Part shown: positions 37,177 to 46,687 of the stretch, piece after piece | Numbering within the stretch: the first letter of the stretch is position 1 | Layout of the letters: each line of letters starts with the position of its first letter | DNA from: Clostridium muellerianum | GTDB lineage: Bacteria > Bacillota > Clostridia > Clostridiales > Clostridiaceae | DNA length: 64,000 nucleotides | Reading direction: 5' to 3' | Assembly: GCF_012926525.1 (NCBI RefSeq) | Contig: NZ_JABBNI010000066.1 | Span: forward strand, 1 to 64,000 | Made by a program: the position numbers and the translations under genes | Notes under the pieces: generated by a model | Told to the model about the DNA's origin: nothing | Database searches by the model: none | The model's input: the letters and a program-made list of their open reading frames with translations, nothing else

Positions 37177-37226
37177 AAAAAACCTCATTTTGGACAAAAT
37201 TTTAGTCTGAGATGAGGTGTTTTTTA
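37177..37226 (+). terminator. terminator of udk overlapping the next gene's RBS
   Basis: AAAAAACCTCAT (37177-37188) pairs with ATGAGG plus TTTTTT (37212-37225). The right arm contains the RBS GAGGTG of the next gene, so termination and translation initiation share sequence. Confidence 0.6.
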
Positions 37227-38883
37227 TGATGATAAAATTAAATAGATCAGTAATGAAAAAAAGGCAATATATGGTTTTGGGTTTGTTTATAGTGTTTATA
37301 ATAGCAGTTTATGGTAGAATAGTTTATTTTCAATATTTTAGTTCTTACAAGTTAAGTGTTATGGCCAATTCACAGTATTCTTATAAGGAAGATATTACAG
37401 ACGCTAATTATATGCTTTTTGATTCAAATGGAAAACAATTGCTTGATTATAAAAAAAATATTATGTAGTTATTTGCCCAGATGTGTTTATAAAAAATAAC
37501 CAAGATACAACTTCAGATGAGATGTTAACATTGATATATACATTAAGAAATTATAATAATCAATATGATTTATCTAATATAACAAATTTAAGCAGTAGCC
37601 AAAAGTTATATTATGAAATAGACGAAAATACATATAACAAGTTGAAAAATATAAAGGGAGTAAAAGGATTTTATACTTATACTTATTCTGCAGTAAATAA
37701 AGAAGGTACCTGGAAAATAGAAAATTTAATAACAAGTAATAAAAAGACTGATAGCAATCAACTAAAATCGCCTAATTCATTAGAAATGCAAATTGTGAGT
37801 AAAACTAAAAGTAATAAAAAGCCTCAAATTATAATAGATAGAGATGTAAATGGCAATGTAACAAATGAAAAAACTGAATTACCTAAAAATAATTTAAATG
37901 TAAGACTTACTGTAGATAAGAATATAGAAGATAAAATTAAAGAAACTTTAAAAGAGGATAAGTATAAGAACTTTAGTCAAATAGGAGTAATACTAATGGA
38001 AGCAGGTACAGGAAATATAAAAGCTATGGTTCAAAAAGATGATAGTCAACCTAATATAAATTTAGGAGCAGCAACTAACCATGGATTTTTTCCAGGATCA
38101 ATATTTAAGATAATAGTAGAAGAAGCTGGATTAGATCGAAAAACATTAAATTTAAATGATAAATTTACATGTAGAGGATTGTATGAGAATGAGAAAGAAA
38201 AACATGGAACTTTAACTCCAGAACAAGCACTAATAGTATCTTGTAATGATGTATTTGGTCAGATAGGGAATAAGGTAGGATTTAATAACTTTTATGATAA
38301 TGCTAAATCCCAAGGACTATTAGAAAAAACATTAGGGTTAGAATGTGAAAAAGAAGGTGCATTTGAGGTTAAAAATCCTAAATATAGTGATGGAAGTTTG
38401 GCGTCAGCAGCTTTTGGCCAAAATATAAGAATAACTCCAATAGAAGCTATAAGTATATCTAATACAGTAGTTAATGGAGGTGTTTATGTAAAACCTAAAA
38501 TTTTAGATTCCTATGTTGATGATAATAATAAAGAAATGGAAAAATTAGAGTCTAATAGTCACCCTGTCATAGAAAAATCTACAGCTAGCATATTAAAAAA
38601 TCAAATGATGGAAGTAGTGAAACAAGGAACTGGTAAGGAAGCATATATAGATGGTATGGATATTGGAGGTAAAACAGGATCAACTCAAAGAGTAGAAGTA
38701 TCAAAATCATCAGCTAAAGCAGAAGAACATTCAGATGGATGGTTTACAGGTTTTTTTAAATTTAAAGAAAAATATTACTCTATGGTTGTATTGGTAAAGG
38801 ATATAGATAAAGATAAAGACAGTGGTGGGATTACAGCTGCCCCAGTTTTTAAGGATGTGGTCAGTAAATTAATAATTCAGTAA
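37226..38883 (+). pseudogene. penicillin-binding transpeptidase, frameshifted in an A8 run
   Basis: A membrane PBP (SpoVD/PBP2-like class B) is encoded, but the frame breaks at 37451-37458. Up to there it reads the membrane anchor and start of the dimerisation domain; the stop TAG is at 37466-37468. From 37483 in the next frame it continues with no further stop. Adding one A to the A8 run restores YKKKYYVVICPDVF. The transpeptidase has SxxK (GSIFK), SxN (SCN) and KTG (GGKTGST). The RBS is GAGGTG. It could be a real mutation, a slippage-controlled gene or a sequencing error. Confidence 0.75.
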
Positions 38884-38894
38884 TTAAGTAATCC

Positions 38895-38927
38895 GTAACA
38901 AGAGATTACTAGATAATTTCTTGTTAC
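38895..38927 (+). terminator. terminator of the PBP gene
   Basis: GTAACAAGA (38895-38903) pairs with TCTTGTTAC (38919-38927); inner bases extend the stem to 14 with loop CTAGA. T-rich sequence follows. Confidence 0.65.
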
Positions 38928-39109
38928 TACTTATTTCTGATTTGTATTTACAAATATATAGTTAACTTTTATAAAAAATAAGCCTATAATATATCATCTT
39001 TGTTTAAATTATAGAATATTTATGTTAAATTTAAAAATTATTTTGTACATGCACTTTTTTTAGTATTAACTCATAATATATTAATAAGCACTATTAGGAG
39101 GAGCATCTG

Positions 39110-39811
39110 GTGTTTTTAACTAACTGCTTATTAGATCTCGCAGGCAGCATGGTATTTCTTACTGCATATATTACAAATAACAGTTCCTTTCCACAACCTT
39201 TAAATGATAAAGAAGAAGAATACTACTTAAAGAAACTTAAGGAGGGGGATTTATTAGCTAAGAATGTTTTAGTTGAAAGAAATTTAAGGTTAGTAGCTCA
39301 TATTGTAAAAAAATATTCGTATCCAGGAAAAGAAGTAGATGACTTGATATCAATTGGTACTGTAGGTTTAATAAAGGCTATAGATTCCTTTGATGCCTCA
39401 AAAGGAACTAGACTTGCTACTTATGCTGCAAAGTGTATAGAAAATGAAATACTTATGCTTATAAGAAATAATAAAAAAACCAAAGGGGAAATATATCTTC
39501 AAGATCCTATTGGAATAGATAAAGAAGGAAATGAAATATCGCTTTTAGATGTACTTAGCAGTGATGAAGATTCTATAATTGAAATTGTGGAGAGTAAGAT
39601 ACAAGTAAAAAAGCTTTATGAAAAAATGAATACTTGTTTAGCAGAAAGAGAAAAGAGTGTAGTTCAGATGCGGTATGGTCTTTTAGAAGGTAAACCTAAG
39701 ACTCAGAGGGAAATAGCTAAGCTTCTTGGTATATCAAGGTCTTATGTATCAAGAATAGAAAAAAGGGCATTGAAAAAATTATATAGAGAATTAAATCATG
39801 GGAAAAAGTGA
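39110..39811 (+). CDS. sigK: sporulation sigma factor SigK
   Basis: The 233-residue sigma-70 protein directs late mother-cell transcription. N-terminal pro-sequence (residues 1-20, MFLTNCLLDLAGSMVFLTAYI) is hydrophobic as in pro-SigK. Region 2 has VERNLRLVAHIVKKYSYPG, DLISIGTVGLIKAIDSF and CIENEILM; region 4 has TQREIAKLLGISRSYVSRIEKRAL. The gene is uninterrupted; no skin element is present. GTG start after AGGAGG. σK versus σE is judged from closeness to SigK N-terminus and because another factor (46.7 kb) is next to spoIIGA. Confidence 0.9.
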   Translation: MFLTNCLLDLAGSMVFLTAYITNNSSFPQPLNDKEEEYYLKKLKEGDLLAKNVLVERNLRLVAHIVKKYSYPGKEVDDLISIGTVGLIKAIDSFDASKGTRLATYAAKCIENEILMLIRNNKKTKGEIYLQDPIGIDKEGNEISLLDVLSSDEDSIIEIVESKIQVKKLYEKMNTCLAEREKSVVQMRYGLLEGKPKTQREIAKLLGISRSYVSRIEKRALKKLYRELNHGKK

Positions 39812-39823
39812 AAGATTAAAGAT

Positions 39824-39880
39824 TAAAAATTAATGATTAAGATTTCAATTATTCTTAGTCATTAATTTTTAGTTTTATTT
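39824..39880 (+). terminator. terminator of sigK
   Basis: A 19-bp stem (TAAAAATTAATGATTAAGA at 39824-39842 with 39853-39871, one G-T) is followed by GTTTTATTT. Confidence 0.75.
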
Positions 39881-40080
39881 ACGAATTTATGTTTTGTAAA
39901 AGGAATTTAAAAAAATTTGTAGAATATAACTTAAAGTAAATGAAATTTAATTAGAAAAGATTAAATTATGCTATAATACATTTTAGAAAAATTAATACAG
40001 ACAATATAAATACTAATATAGATAATATCTTGAATTTATAAAGTTATTTATGGCAAGGATTGACGAAAGGAGAACTTAAA

Positions 40081-41136
40081 GTGATATCACTAAAAGAATT
40101 ATTGGAAATAACTATTAAAGAAAATGCTTCAGATTTACATCTAACAGTAGGGGTTCCACCAACAATAAGAATAAATGGAGAGTTGTCTTCTATTAATAGT
40201 GAAAAACTTCAGCCATCAGATACAGAGAACTATAGCAGAGAAATTCTGAATGAAAGCTATGATGAATATGATAAAAATGGTGAGGCAGATACCTCTTTTT
40301 CTATATCAGGATTAGGAAGATTTAGAGTTAACTTATTTAAACAAAGAGGAAGCTGTTCATTAGCTATAAGGGTTGTTGGACTAAAAATACCTACAATAAG
40401 TGATTTGAACTTTCCTTCTGTAATAAAGGAAATTACAACAAACAAAAGAGGTCTTGTGCTAGTTACAGGTCCTACTGGTTCAGGAAAAAGTACTACGTTA
40501 GCAGCAATGATAAATGAAATTAATTGCACTAGGGCATCGCATATTATAACTCTCGAAGATCCAATTGAATATCTTCATAAACATAATAAATCCATAATAA
40601 ATCAAAGAGAAATAGGAAAAGATAGCTTAAGCTATCATAATGCCTTAAAGGCTGTTTTGAGAGAAGATCCAGATGTCATTCTTGTAGGAGAAATGAGAGA
40701 TCTAGAAACTATTTCGGTAGCACTTACTGCTGCAGAAACAGGACATTTAGTGCTTTCTACATTACATACAATAGGTGCAGCTAAAACAATTGATAGAATA
40801 GTTGATGTATTTCCTCCATATCAGCAGCAGCAGGTAAAAACGCAATTAGCAGCAGTTATTAAAGGAATAATATCACAGCAGCTTTTGCCTAAAGTTGATG
40901 GAAATGGAAGAATTGCAGCTTTAGAAATAATGATAGCTACTGCAGCTATTCAAAACATGATAAGAGAAGGAAAAACTCATCAAATAGAATCTTCTATGCA
41001 AACAGGTGCTAAATATGGTATGAAAACTATGGATATGTCTTTAGCTGAGTTGTATAAAAAAGGAATGGTATCTTATGAATGTGCATTAAGTTATGCTACA
41101 GATAGAGATATGTTAAGTAGAATAATTTCTTTATAG
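40081..41136 (+). CDS. pilT: twitching-motility ATPase PilT
   Basis: The 351-residue secretion ATPase retracts type IV pili. Walker A GPTGSGKST, Walker B DPDVILVGEMRD, the Asp box TLEDPIEYLH and the His box HLVLSTLHT are present. The C-terminus ends with AIGTAA-type sequences MKTMDMSLAELYKKG. No pilus structural gene is nearby. GTG at 40081 lies 7 bases after AAAGGAG. Confidence 0.93.
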   Translation: MISLKELLEITIKENASDLHLTVGVPPTIRINGELSSINSEKLQPSDTENYSREILNESYDEYDKNGEADTSFSISGLGRFRVNLFKQRGSCSLAIRVVGLKIPTISDLNFPSVIKEITTNKRGLVLVTGPTGSGKSTTLAAMINEINCTRASHIITLEDPIEYLHKHNKSIINQREIGKDSLSYHNALKAVLREDPDVILVGEMRDLETISVALTAAETGHLVLSTLHTIGAAKTIDRIVDVFPPYQQQQVKTQLAAVIKGIISQQLLPKVDGNGRIAALEIMIATAAIQNMIREGKTHQIESSMQTGAKYGMKTMDMSLAELYKKGMVSYECALSYATDRDMLSRIISL

Positions 41137-41138
41137 AT

Positions 41139-41178
41139 AATAAATAAAAATAGGACTCAAGTCCTATTTTTATTTATT
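41139..41178. terminator. bidirectional terminator between pilT and the small gene
   Basis: An 18-bp perfect stem (41139-41156 with 41161-41178) with loop TCAA has both A and T runs and lies between converging genes. The small gene's stop codon is at its right edge. Confidence 0.9.
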
Positions 41179-41332
41179 AAAATATAAAGTAATCAAACAT
41201 TTTTAAACAAATTTTGTCTTTTTGAGAAGAAAGGTTATTTTCAATTTCATCATCATTCTCTTTTGTGCTAGAATATATATTTACAACATCTATAGTGTCT
41301 ATACTATCTATTTTTTCAAGTACGGCATCCAT
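41177..41332 (-). CDS. small 51-residue protein of unknown function
   Basis: An unbroken 51-codon frame starts ATG at 41332 with an excellent AAGGAGG seven bases upstream and ends at TAA in the shared terminator. The product reads MDAVLEKIDSIDTIDVVNI then an acidic stretch (KENDDEIENN) and a hydrophobic end (CLKMFDYFIF). It has no motif I know. A promoter-like TTGTTA-17-TATCAT and a 150-base structured leader precede it, which supports a real, regulated gene. Confidence 0.65.
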   Translation of the reverse strand: MDAVLEKIDSIDTIDVVNIYSSTKENDDEIENNLSSQKDKICLKMFDYFIF

Positions 41333-41344
41333 AAACAAACCTCC

Positions 41345-41480
41345 TTAAAATTTAAAAATTTGATTTTAAATTTTTAAAGAAAACTTATCCAAAGGATTCG
41401 TCTTTTTTATGAAGCCTTCTAAGATCAATATAAAAGATCAGTTCGTAGCGCCTCATAAGGCTCTACCCCCTTTTCATATA
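41345..41480 (-). ncRNA. structured 5' leader (riboswitch-like) of the small gene
   Basis: On the minus strand GAAAA...TTTTC closes the region; inside are GUAG-C-GCCU-CAUA-AGGC-U-CUAC (around 41445-41466), a GATC/GATC stem (41422-41440) and an ATCC/GGAT hairpin (near 41388-41398). An A/T stem at 41346-41372 lies before the RBS and may switch access to it. The pattern does not match any riboswitch I can name; calling it a riboswitch is inference. Confidence 0.4.
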
Positions 41481-41510
41481 CTGTACAACAACAGTAAATT
41501 CATTTATTAC

Positions 41511-41539
41511 AACAACATGATAGCATACATCAGAATTAA
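41511..41539 (-). promoter_or_regulatory. promoter of the small gene
   Basis: On the minus strand TTGTTA is followed by a 17-base spacer (TTAATTCTGATGTATGC) and TATCAT. It reads towards the leader and the small gene. Confidence 0.45.
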
Positions 41540-41753
41540 TAACAAACTGTATATATGGCATTAAAGTAATTTAAAGTTGAAAAAATTTTTAATATTAATA
41601 ATTAAAATACTATGATATATTTTTACTATGTATATCTCAAGGTTAATCATTTTTCCAAATGCATGCAAAATATTTTTTACTTATTTATTAGAAATTATAT
41701 AGTAATTAATTTCTATTTATGCTAAAATAACTTTGAATTAGGGGGGATAAGTA

Positions 41754-43028
41754 GTGAGCATTTTTAAAGATATAATTCATGGCACCTCTAGTGTTTTTAC
41801 CTGCGTAGTATATGTCATAACTATATATTATTTATGTATATCATTTTTTGGTATATGGAGGAAGAAGAATCAAGGAGACTTAAAGCCTAAAAAAAGTTTT
41901 GCTTTAATTGTAGCAGCACATAATGAAGAAATTGTCATAGGTGATATTGTAGAAAGTTTAAAAGAGATCGATTACCCTAAAGAACTTTATGATATTTTTG
42001 TTATTGCAGACAATTGTACAGATAAAACTGCGAAGAAAGCAAGAGAAAAAGGTGCTATTGTATATGAAAGAAAAAGCAAAGAAAAGAGAGGAAAAGGTTA
42101 TGCTTTAGAGTGGATGTTTGATAAAATATTTAAGTTAGATAAAAAGTACGATGCTATTGCTATATTTGATGCTGATAATTTAGCTCATAAAAATTTCTTA
42201 AAAGAAATGAATAAAAAATTATGTGAAGGTTTTAAAGTTGTCCAAGGGTATTTGGATAGTAAAAACCCAGAAGACACATGGATTACAGGAAGTTATTCTA
42301 TATCCTTTTGGTCAAACAACAGAATGTTTCAAAATTCCAGAAGTAATTTAGGGTTATCTAACCAGTTAGGTGGTACTGGTTTTTGTATTGATGTTGAAAT
42401 ATTAAAGGAGCTAGGCTGGGGAGCAACTTGTTTAACAGAAGATTTAGAGTTTACATGCAAGATTGTATTAGCTGGATATAAAGTAGGGTGGGCTCATGAT
42501 GCAATAATATATGATGAAAAGCCTTTAACACTTTCTCAATCCTGGTGGCAGAGAAAAAGGTGGATGCAGGGATTTGCAGATGTTGCAAGTAGGTATTTTT
42601 TCAAGCTATTAAAGAAAGCCTTAACTAGTTTTAGTTTTACAGCATTAGATTGTGCATTATATAGTATACAACCTATAGTGGCCATTTTAATAGGCATTTC
42701 TGCTGTAACAGGTATAATCCAAAATTGGATGAAAGCGCTTAATTTAATTAACAATTTTAATACAGTTGTATATTCTGTTAACTTTGATTTACTTAACGTT
42801 ACAGTAGCATTGTTGGTAATACTTCAATTAGTATATACTCCATTCATATTAATATTAGAAAAAAAATTAAATAAAAAAATATTATGGTATTATATATTAT
42901 ATCCGATATATGCCATTACCTGGTTTCCTATTTCAGTTCAGGGAATTATAGATAGGAATAAAAAGGAATGGAGTCATACTACACATACTAGAAGTGTGAA
43001 GATAAATGATTTAGATAAGGCTAACTAA
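41754..43028 (+). CDS. membrane glycosyltransferase, family 2
   Basis: The 424-residue protein has one N-terminal membrane helix (about 15-33), a GT2 domain with ALIVAAHNEE, DNCTDKT, IFDADN (DxD), TEDLEF and QRKRW (QxxRW), and about four C-terminal membrane helices. This is the processive polysaccharide synthase type (cellulose/PNAG/hyaluronan-like). Product unknown and no other polysaccharide genes lie nearby. GTG start after AGGGGGGATAAG. A terminator follows. Confidence 0.88.
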   Translation: MSIFKDIIHGTSSVFTCVVYVITIYYLCISFFGIWRKKNQGDLKPKKSFALIVAAHNEEIVIGDIVESLKEIDYPKELYDIFVIADNCTDKTAKKAREKGAIVYERKSKEKRGKGYALEWMFDKIFKLDKKYDAIAIFDADNLAHKNFLKEMNKKLCEGFKVVQGYLDSKNPEDTWITGSYSISFWSNNRMFQNSRSNLGLSNQLGGTGFCIDVEILKELGWGATCLTEDLEFTCKIVLAGYKVGWAHDAIIYDEKPLTLSQSWWQRKRWMQGFADVASRYFFKLLKKALTSFSFTALDCALYSIQPIVAILIGISAVTGIIQNWMKALNLINNFNTVVYSVNFDLLNVTVALLVILQLVYTPFILILEKKLNKKILWYYILYPIYAITWFPISVQGIIDRNKKEWSHTTHTRSVKINDLDKAN

Positions 43029-43030
43029 AA

Positions 43031-43061
43031 AAGGGAAGGCTTCAAGTTCTTTCCTTATTTT
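43031..43061 (+). terminator. terminator of the glycosyltransferase gene
   Basis: AAGGGAAG (43031-43038) and CTTTCCTT (43049-43056), one wobble, followed by ATTTTT. Confidence 0.75.
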
Positions 43062-43101
43062 TGCGATGTTTACATTTAAAAAATATATTATTTAACTGTA
43101 T

Positions 43102-43129
43102 TTGAGATTTTATTGAAATGTGATAAAAT
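43102..43129 (+). promoter_or_regulatory. promoter upstream of ftsA
   Basis: TTGAGA (43102-43107), 16-base spacer, TAAAAT (43124-43129), ~70 bases before the start of ftsA. Confidence 0.5.
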
Positions 43130-43198
43130 AATAAGAGGAAAAATGCAGTTTGTGTTGAATATATACTTTTGGATGGTTCTCTAAGGGGGGAAATGTAC

Positions 43199-44473
43199 TT
43201 GATGGATGAATATATAATAGGAATAGATATTGGGTCATCAAAAGTTCGTGCTGCTGCCGGAAAAATGGACAAGTACGGTAAAGTACAAATTATTGGCATT
43301 ACATCAGCAAAATGTAATGGAGTAAAAAAAGGAATTGTTGTTGATATAGATAATACTTCAGAAGCTGTAAGAGAGTGCATTACGGCTTTAGAAAGAATGG
43401 TAGATATAAAAATTAAAGAAGCATATATATCATTACCAGGCGGTATAAGTGAATTACTTTGGAATAAAGGTGTAGTAGCGGTATCTTCGGAGGATAGAGA
43501 AATAAGAGAAAATGATGTGAAAAGAGTTTTAAAAGCATCTAAAATTGTTACCATTCCGTCCGATAAAGAAATTATAGGTGTCATACCTGAGCAGTATATA
43601 ATAGATGGTTATGATAAGATAAAGGATCCTATAGGTATGAGCGGATTAAGATTAGAAGTGGATTCACAGATAATTTTAGCGCAGACTACTGTTGTTAATA
43701 ATCTTTTTAAAAGTGTAATTAAGGCTGAGGTTAAAGTTTTAGGAGTAGTATTTCAGCCCTTGGCTATATCACAGGCTGTACTTAAAGATGATGAAATTCA
43801 AAGAGGTGTAGCAGTGATAGATATGGGTGCTGAATGTACAAATATTTATGTTTACGAAGGAGGAAATTTAACCAATATTGAAACAGCAGCATTAGGTGGA
43901 AGTATTATAACTAACGATATTTCTGTGTGCTTAAAAATCCCTTTTTTAGAAGCTGAAAATTTAAAAATTAAATATGCCAGCGTAGGTGAAGATGATGCTA
44001 ACTATAACACAAAAATAGAAGTTGATGCTGACTATAATAATAAAATTCAAGTAGACTACTATACGCTGAAGCAAATAGTGGAAGCTAGAGTTGAAGAATT
44101 ATTATATATCATAGATGAAAAATTAAGGAGTAGCGAGTACTATGAAAAAGTGTCAGGTATAGTTATAGTTGGTGGAGGTTTAGGGTTAATTAAAGGTATT
44201 GAGGATTTTAGTAGTAATATAATTAAAAAACCAGTTAGAGTAGGAACTCCAGGCACTGTTGGTTCATCTAATCCTTTGTATGCATGTATAGCTGGAATAG
44301 TAAAAGATGTTTCATATGCAGCAAAAGGCAGTAATTTTTCAGGAAAAACTGAAAAGCTTCAAGAAAATGAATATAAAGGGTATACTAAAGGTAAAGACAA
44401 AAAAGAAGTTAAGAGTGAAAATAAAAATGGAATTGTGTTAAAAATAAAAGAATTTTTTACGGATTTTTTCTAA
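43199..44473 (+). CDS. ftsA: cell division protein FtsA
   Basis: The 424-residue actin-fold ATPase anchors FtsZ to the membrane. IIGIDIGSSKV (phosphate 1), VIDMGAECTNIYVYEGG (phosphate 2) and IVIVGGGLGLIKGIE (adenosine site) are present, with the SHS2 1C domain between. The end, GIVLKIKEFFTDFF, is an amphipathic helix like the FtsA membrane-targeting tail. Start is TTG at 43199 or ATG at 43202; both are near AAGGGGGG. It is 15 bases before ftsZ. Confidence 0.9.
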   Translation: MMDEYIIGIDIGSSKVRAAAGKMDKYGKVQIIGITSAKCNGVKKGIVVDIDNTSEAVRECITALERMVDIKIKEAYISLPGGISELLWNKGVVAVSSEDREIRENDVKRVLKASKIVTIPSDKEIIGVIPEQYIIDGYDKIKDPIGMSGLRLEVDSQIILAQTTVVNNLFKSVIKAEVKVLGVVFQPLAISQAVLKDDEIQRGVAVIDMGAECTNIYVYEGGNLTNIETAALGGSIITNDISVCLKIPFLEAENLKIKYASVGEDDANYNTKIEVDADYNNKIQVDYYTLKQIVEARVEELLYIIDEKLRSSEYYEKVSGIVIVGGGLGLIKGIEDFSSNIIKKPVRVGTPGTVGSSNPLYACIAGIVKDVSYAAKGSNFSGKTEKLQENEYKGYTKGKDKKEVKSENKNGIVLKIKEFFTDFF

Positions 44474-44488
44474 TGAGGAGGTAGTATT

Positions 44489-45616
44489 GTGCTAGATTTT
44501 GATGTTGATGTTCAACAATTTGCTCAGATAAAGGTAATAGGATGCGGCGGCGGCGGTAATAATGCTGTCAACAGAATGATAAGAGAAGGACTTAAAAATG
44601 TTGAATTTATAGCTATAAATACAGATAAACAGGCGTTGATGTTATCACAAGCATCGCAAAAAATACAAATAGGAGATAAGCTAACTAAAGGATTAGGAGC
44701 AGGTGCTAATCCTGAAATTGGACAAAAGGCGGCAGAGGAAAGTAAAGAAGAAATATCTCAAGCTATAAAAGGAGCCGATATGGTTTTTATCACCGCAGGA
44801 ATGGGTGGAGGAACAGGTACAGGGGCGGCACCTGTTATTGCTGAAATAGCTAAATCTATGGGAATACTCACAGTAGGAGTAGTTACAAAGCCTTTTCCTT
44901 TTGAGGGTAGAAAAAGAATGCTTCATGCAGAATTAGGGACAAAAGAACTAAAGGATAGGGTGGATACTTTAGTTACCATACCAAATGAGAGATTACTTAG
45001 TATTGTAGATAAAAAGACTACTTTAATGGAATCCTTTAAATTTGCAGATGACATTTTGAGACAAGGTGTTCAAGGTATATCTGATCTTATTACTATACCC
45101 GGACTTGTGAATTTAGACTTTGCAGATGTTAGAACTATTATGATAGACAAGGGTCTTGCTCATATGGGTGTAGGTAGAGGCACAGGGGATAACAGAGCTC
45201 AAGAAGCAGCTAAGCAAGCTATATCAAGTCCATTGCTTGAAACTTCCATAGTAGGTGCTACAGGTGTGCTATTAAACATAACAGGTGGAGCGGATTTAGG
45301 ACTTCTAGAAATAAATGAGGCAGCAGAAATAGTTCAGGAAGCGGCAGATCCAGATGCTAATATTATATTTGGTGCAGTAATAGATGAAAATATAAAAGAT
45401 GAAATAAGAATTACTGTAATTGCTACGGGATTTGAATCAGAAGATAAAAATGTTAAACAAGAAGTTACTGCTAAAAATAATATGGAACAATCTAAACATA
45501 ACAATCCTGTAAATGATTTTAATAATAAAGATGAGGCTGCTGTTTCAAAGATTGAATATAATTATGATGAAAATAACCTTGAGATTCCTGCTTTCTTAAG
45601 AAGGCAAAAAAGATAA
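44489..45616 (+). CDS. ftsZ: cell division protein FtsZ
   Basis: The 375-residue tubulin-like GTPase has [13 protein letters not shown] (about residues 19-31), [10 protein letters not shown] (tubulin signature), PFPFEGRKR and the T7-loop region [11 protein letters not shown]. The C-terminal end [12 protein letters not shown] contains the conserved IPxFL tail that binds FtsA. GTG start after GAGGAGG. Fully normal length. Confidence 0.98.
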   Translation: MLDFDVDVQQFAQIKVIGCGGGGNNAVNRMIREGLKNVEFIAINTDKQALMLSQASQKIQIGDKLTKGLGAGANPEIGQKAAEESKEEISQAIKGADMVFITAGMGGGTGTGAAPVIAEIAKSMGILTVGVVTKPFPFEGRKRMLHAELGTKELKDRVDTLVTIPNERLLSIVDKKTTLMESFKFADDILRQGVQGISDLITIPGLVNLDFADVRTIMIDKGLAHMGVGRGTGDNRAQEAAKQAISSPLLETSIVGATGVLLNITGGADLGLLEINEAAEIVQEAADPDANIIFGAVIDENIKDEIRITVIATGFESEDKNVKQEVTAKNNMEQSKHNNPVNDFNNKDEAAVSKIEYNYDENNLEIPAFLRRQKR

Positions 45617-45633
45617 TGAAATAGTAAAATGAG

Positions 45634-45675
45634 AAACCATGTATAATTAATAAAAATTATGCATGGTTTTTTTAT
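45634..45675 (+). terminator. terminator of ftsAZ
   Basis: AAACCATGTATAATT (45634-45648) pairs with AATTATGCATGGTTT (45655-45669), one wobble, loop AATAAA, then T-run. Confidence 0.9.
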
Positions 45676-45749
45676 TTTACTGTTTAAAAAATTAAATTTG
45701 AAATTATTGGGGTAATATGAGAAATAAAAATATTATTTTTTATTAAAAA

Positions 45750-45782
45750 GTGACAAAATTTTAGAAAAATTAGTTATATAAT
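45750..45782 (+). promoter_or_regulatory. spoIIG-type promoter with 21-bp spacing
   Basis: GTGACA (45750-45755) and TATAAT (45777-45782) are separated by 21 bases, unlike the usual 17. The spoIIG promoter of Bacillus subtilis has a similarly long (22) spacer and is activated by Spo0A; GTGACAAAAT resembles a Spo0A box, overlapping the -35. Sits 46 bases before the spoIIGA start. Confidence 0.5.
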
Positions 45783-45827
45783 AAAAATGTGGATTTGGTA
45801 ATAATTGGGTGGAGGTGAAAAGATTAC

Positions 45828-46622
45828 TTGGTTGTTTATTTAGACGTATTGATCATGGAAAATTTAATAGTAAATTTATTTCTTTTATATGTAACAGCTC
45901 AAACATTAAGGATAAAGCCCAAATTATTAAATATGATTTTGTCATCATCTATAGGAAGTATTTATGTAATAACTTTACTTTATCCTAAATTAAAAGTTTT
46001 TTCGTATTTACCATTTAAGGTGGTAGTGGCTGGGATTATGATACTAATAGTTTTCAGAAGATTAAAGTTTATGGTTTTTTGTAAAGCTCTATCAATATTT
46101 GTTTTATATTCTATGGTACTTGCTGGTGCGTGTATTTTTATAGAATACAGTGGCTTCAATAATAATTACTTTGCGATTATAAATTTTTCTTATAAAAAAC
46201 TTATGATTTCAATTATGATAATATATATGCTAATTCATAGAATAATAATTTATATAAAAGATAGAAAAGAATTAAAATGTTTCACATACAATATAGATAT
46301 TGTACTAAAAAATTCTAAAAAGACAGTGGAAGCTTTTTTAGATACAGGTAATGAATTAAGAGAACCTGCTACAAATTTACCAGTAATAATAGTGGAAAAA
46401 TCAATATTTAAAGATGTAGATTTAAACGTTTATGACAAATTTTATATTCCTTATAGAGTTGTTAGTGGGAAAAGTGGTAATTTAGAAGGATTTAAACCTG
46501 AATGTATAAAAATATATGGATCAAAAGAAGAATTAGTGAGACAAGTTATAGTGGCCTTTTGTGAAGAAAAATTAAGTGATTTTAATGAATATCATGCACT
46601 TTTATCTAGAGGAGTTATATGA
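45828..46622 (+). CDS. spoIIGA: sigma-E processing peptidase
   Basis: The 264-residue protein has five N-terminal membrane helices (residues 1-145) and a cytosolic aspartic protease domain with the active site in FLDTGNELREP (D172). It cleaves pro-SigE in the mother cell. MVVYLDVLIMENLIVNLFLLY is typical of its start; TTG follows GGAGGTGA by 9 bases. sigE comes next. Confidence 0.95.
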   Translation: MVVYLDVLIMENLIVNLFLLYVTAQTLRIKPKLLNMILSSSIGSIYVITLLYPKLKVFSYLPFKVVVAGIMILIVFRRLKFMVFCKALSIFVLYSMVLAGACIFIEYSGFNNNYFAIINFSYKKLMISIMIIYMLIHRIIIYIKDRKELKCFTYNIDIVLKNSKKTVEAFLDTGNELREPATNLPVIIVEKSIFKDVDLNVYDKFYIPYRVVSGKSGNLEGFKPECIKIYGSKEELVRQVIVAFCEEKLSDFNEYHALLSRGVI

Positions 46623-46687
46623 TGACAAAAATTAGTTTTGTAAAAATATGGTGAAGTACAATAACATTTATTAATTGGAGGATGATT

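Larger units (their letters stand above)
41333..41753. other. 421-bp spacer with structured leader and promoter region
   Basis: The left two thirds is the leader of the minus-strand small gene, listed separately. The right third leads to the plus-strand glycosyltransferase, is AT-rich, and shows no clear structure apart from a short hairpin ACTGT/ACAGT (41480-41495) and promoter-like A/T runs. Confidence 0.5.
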
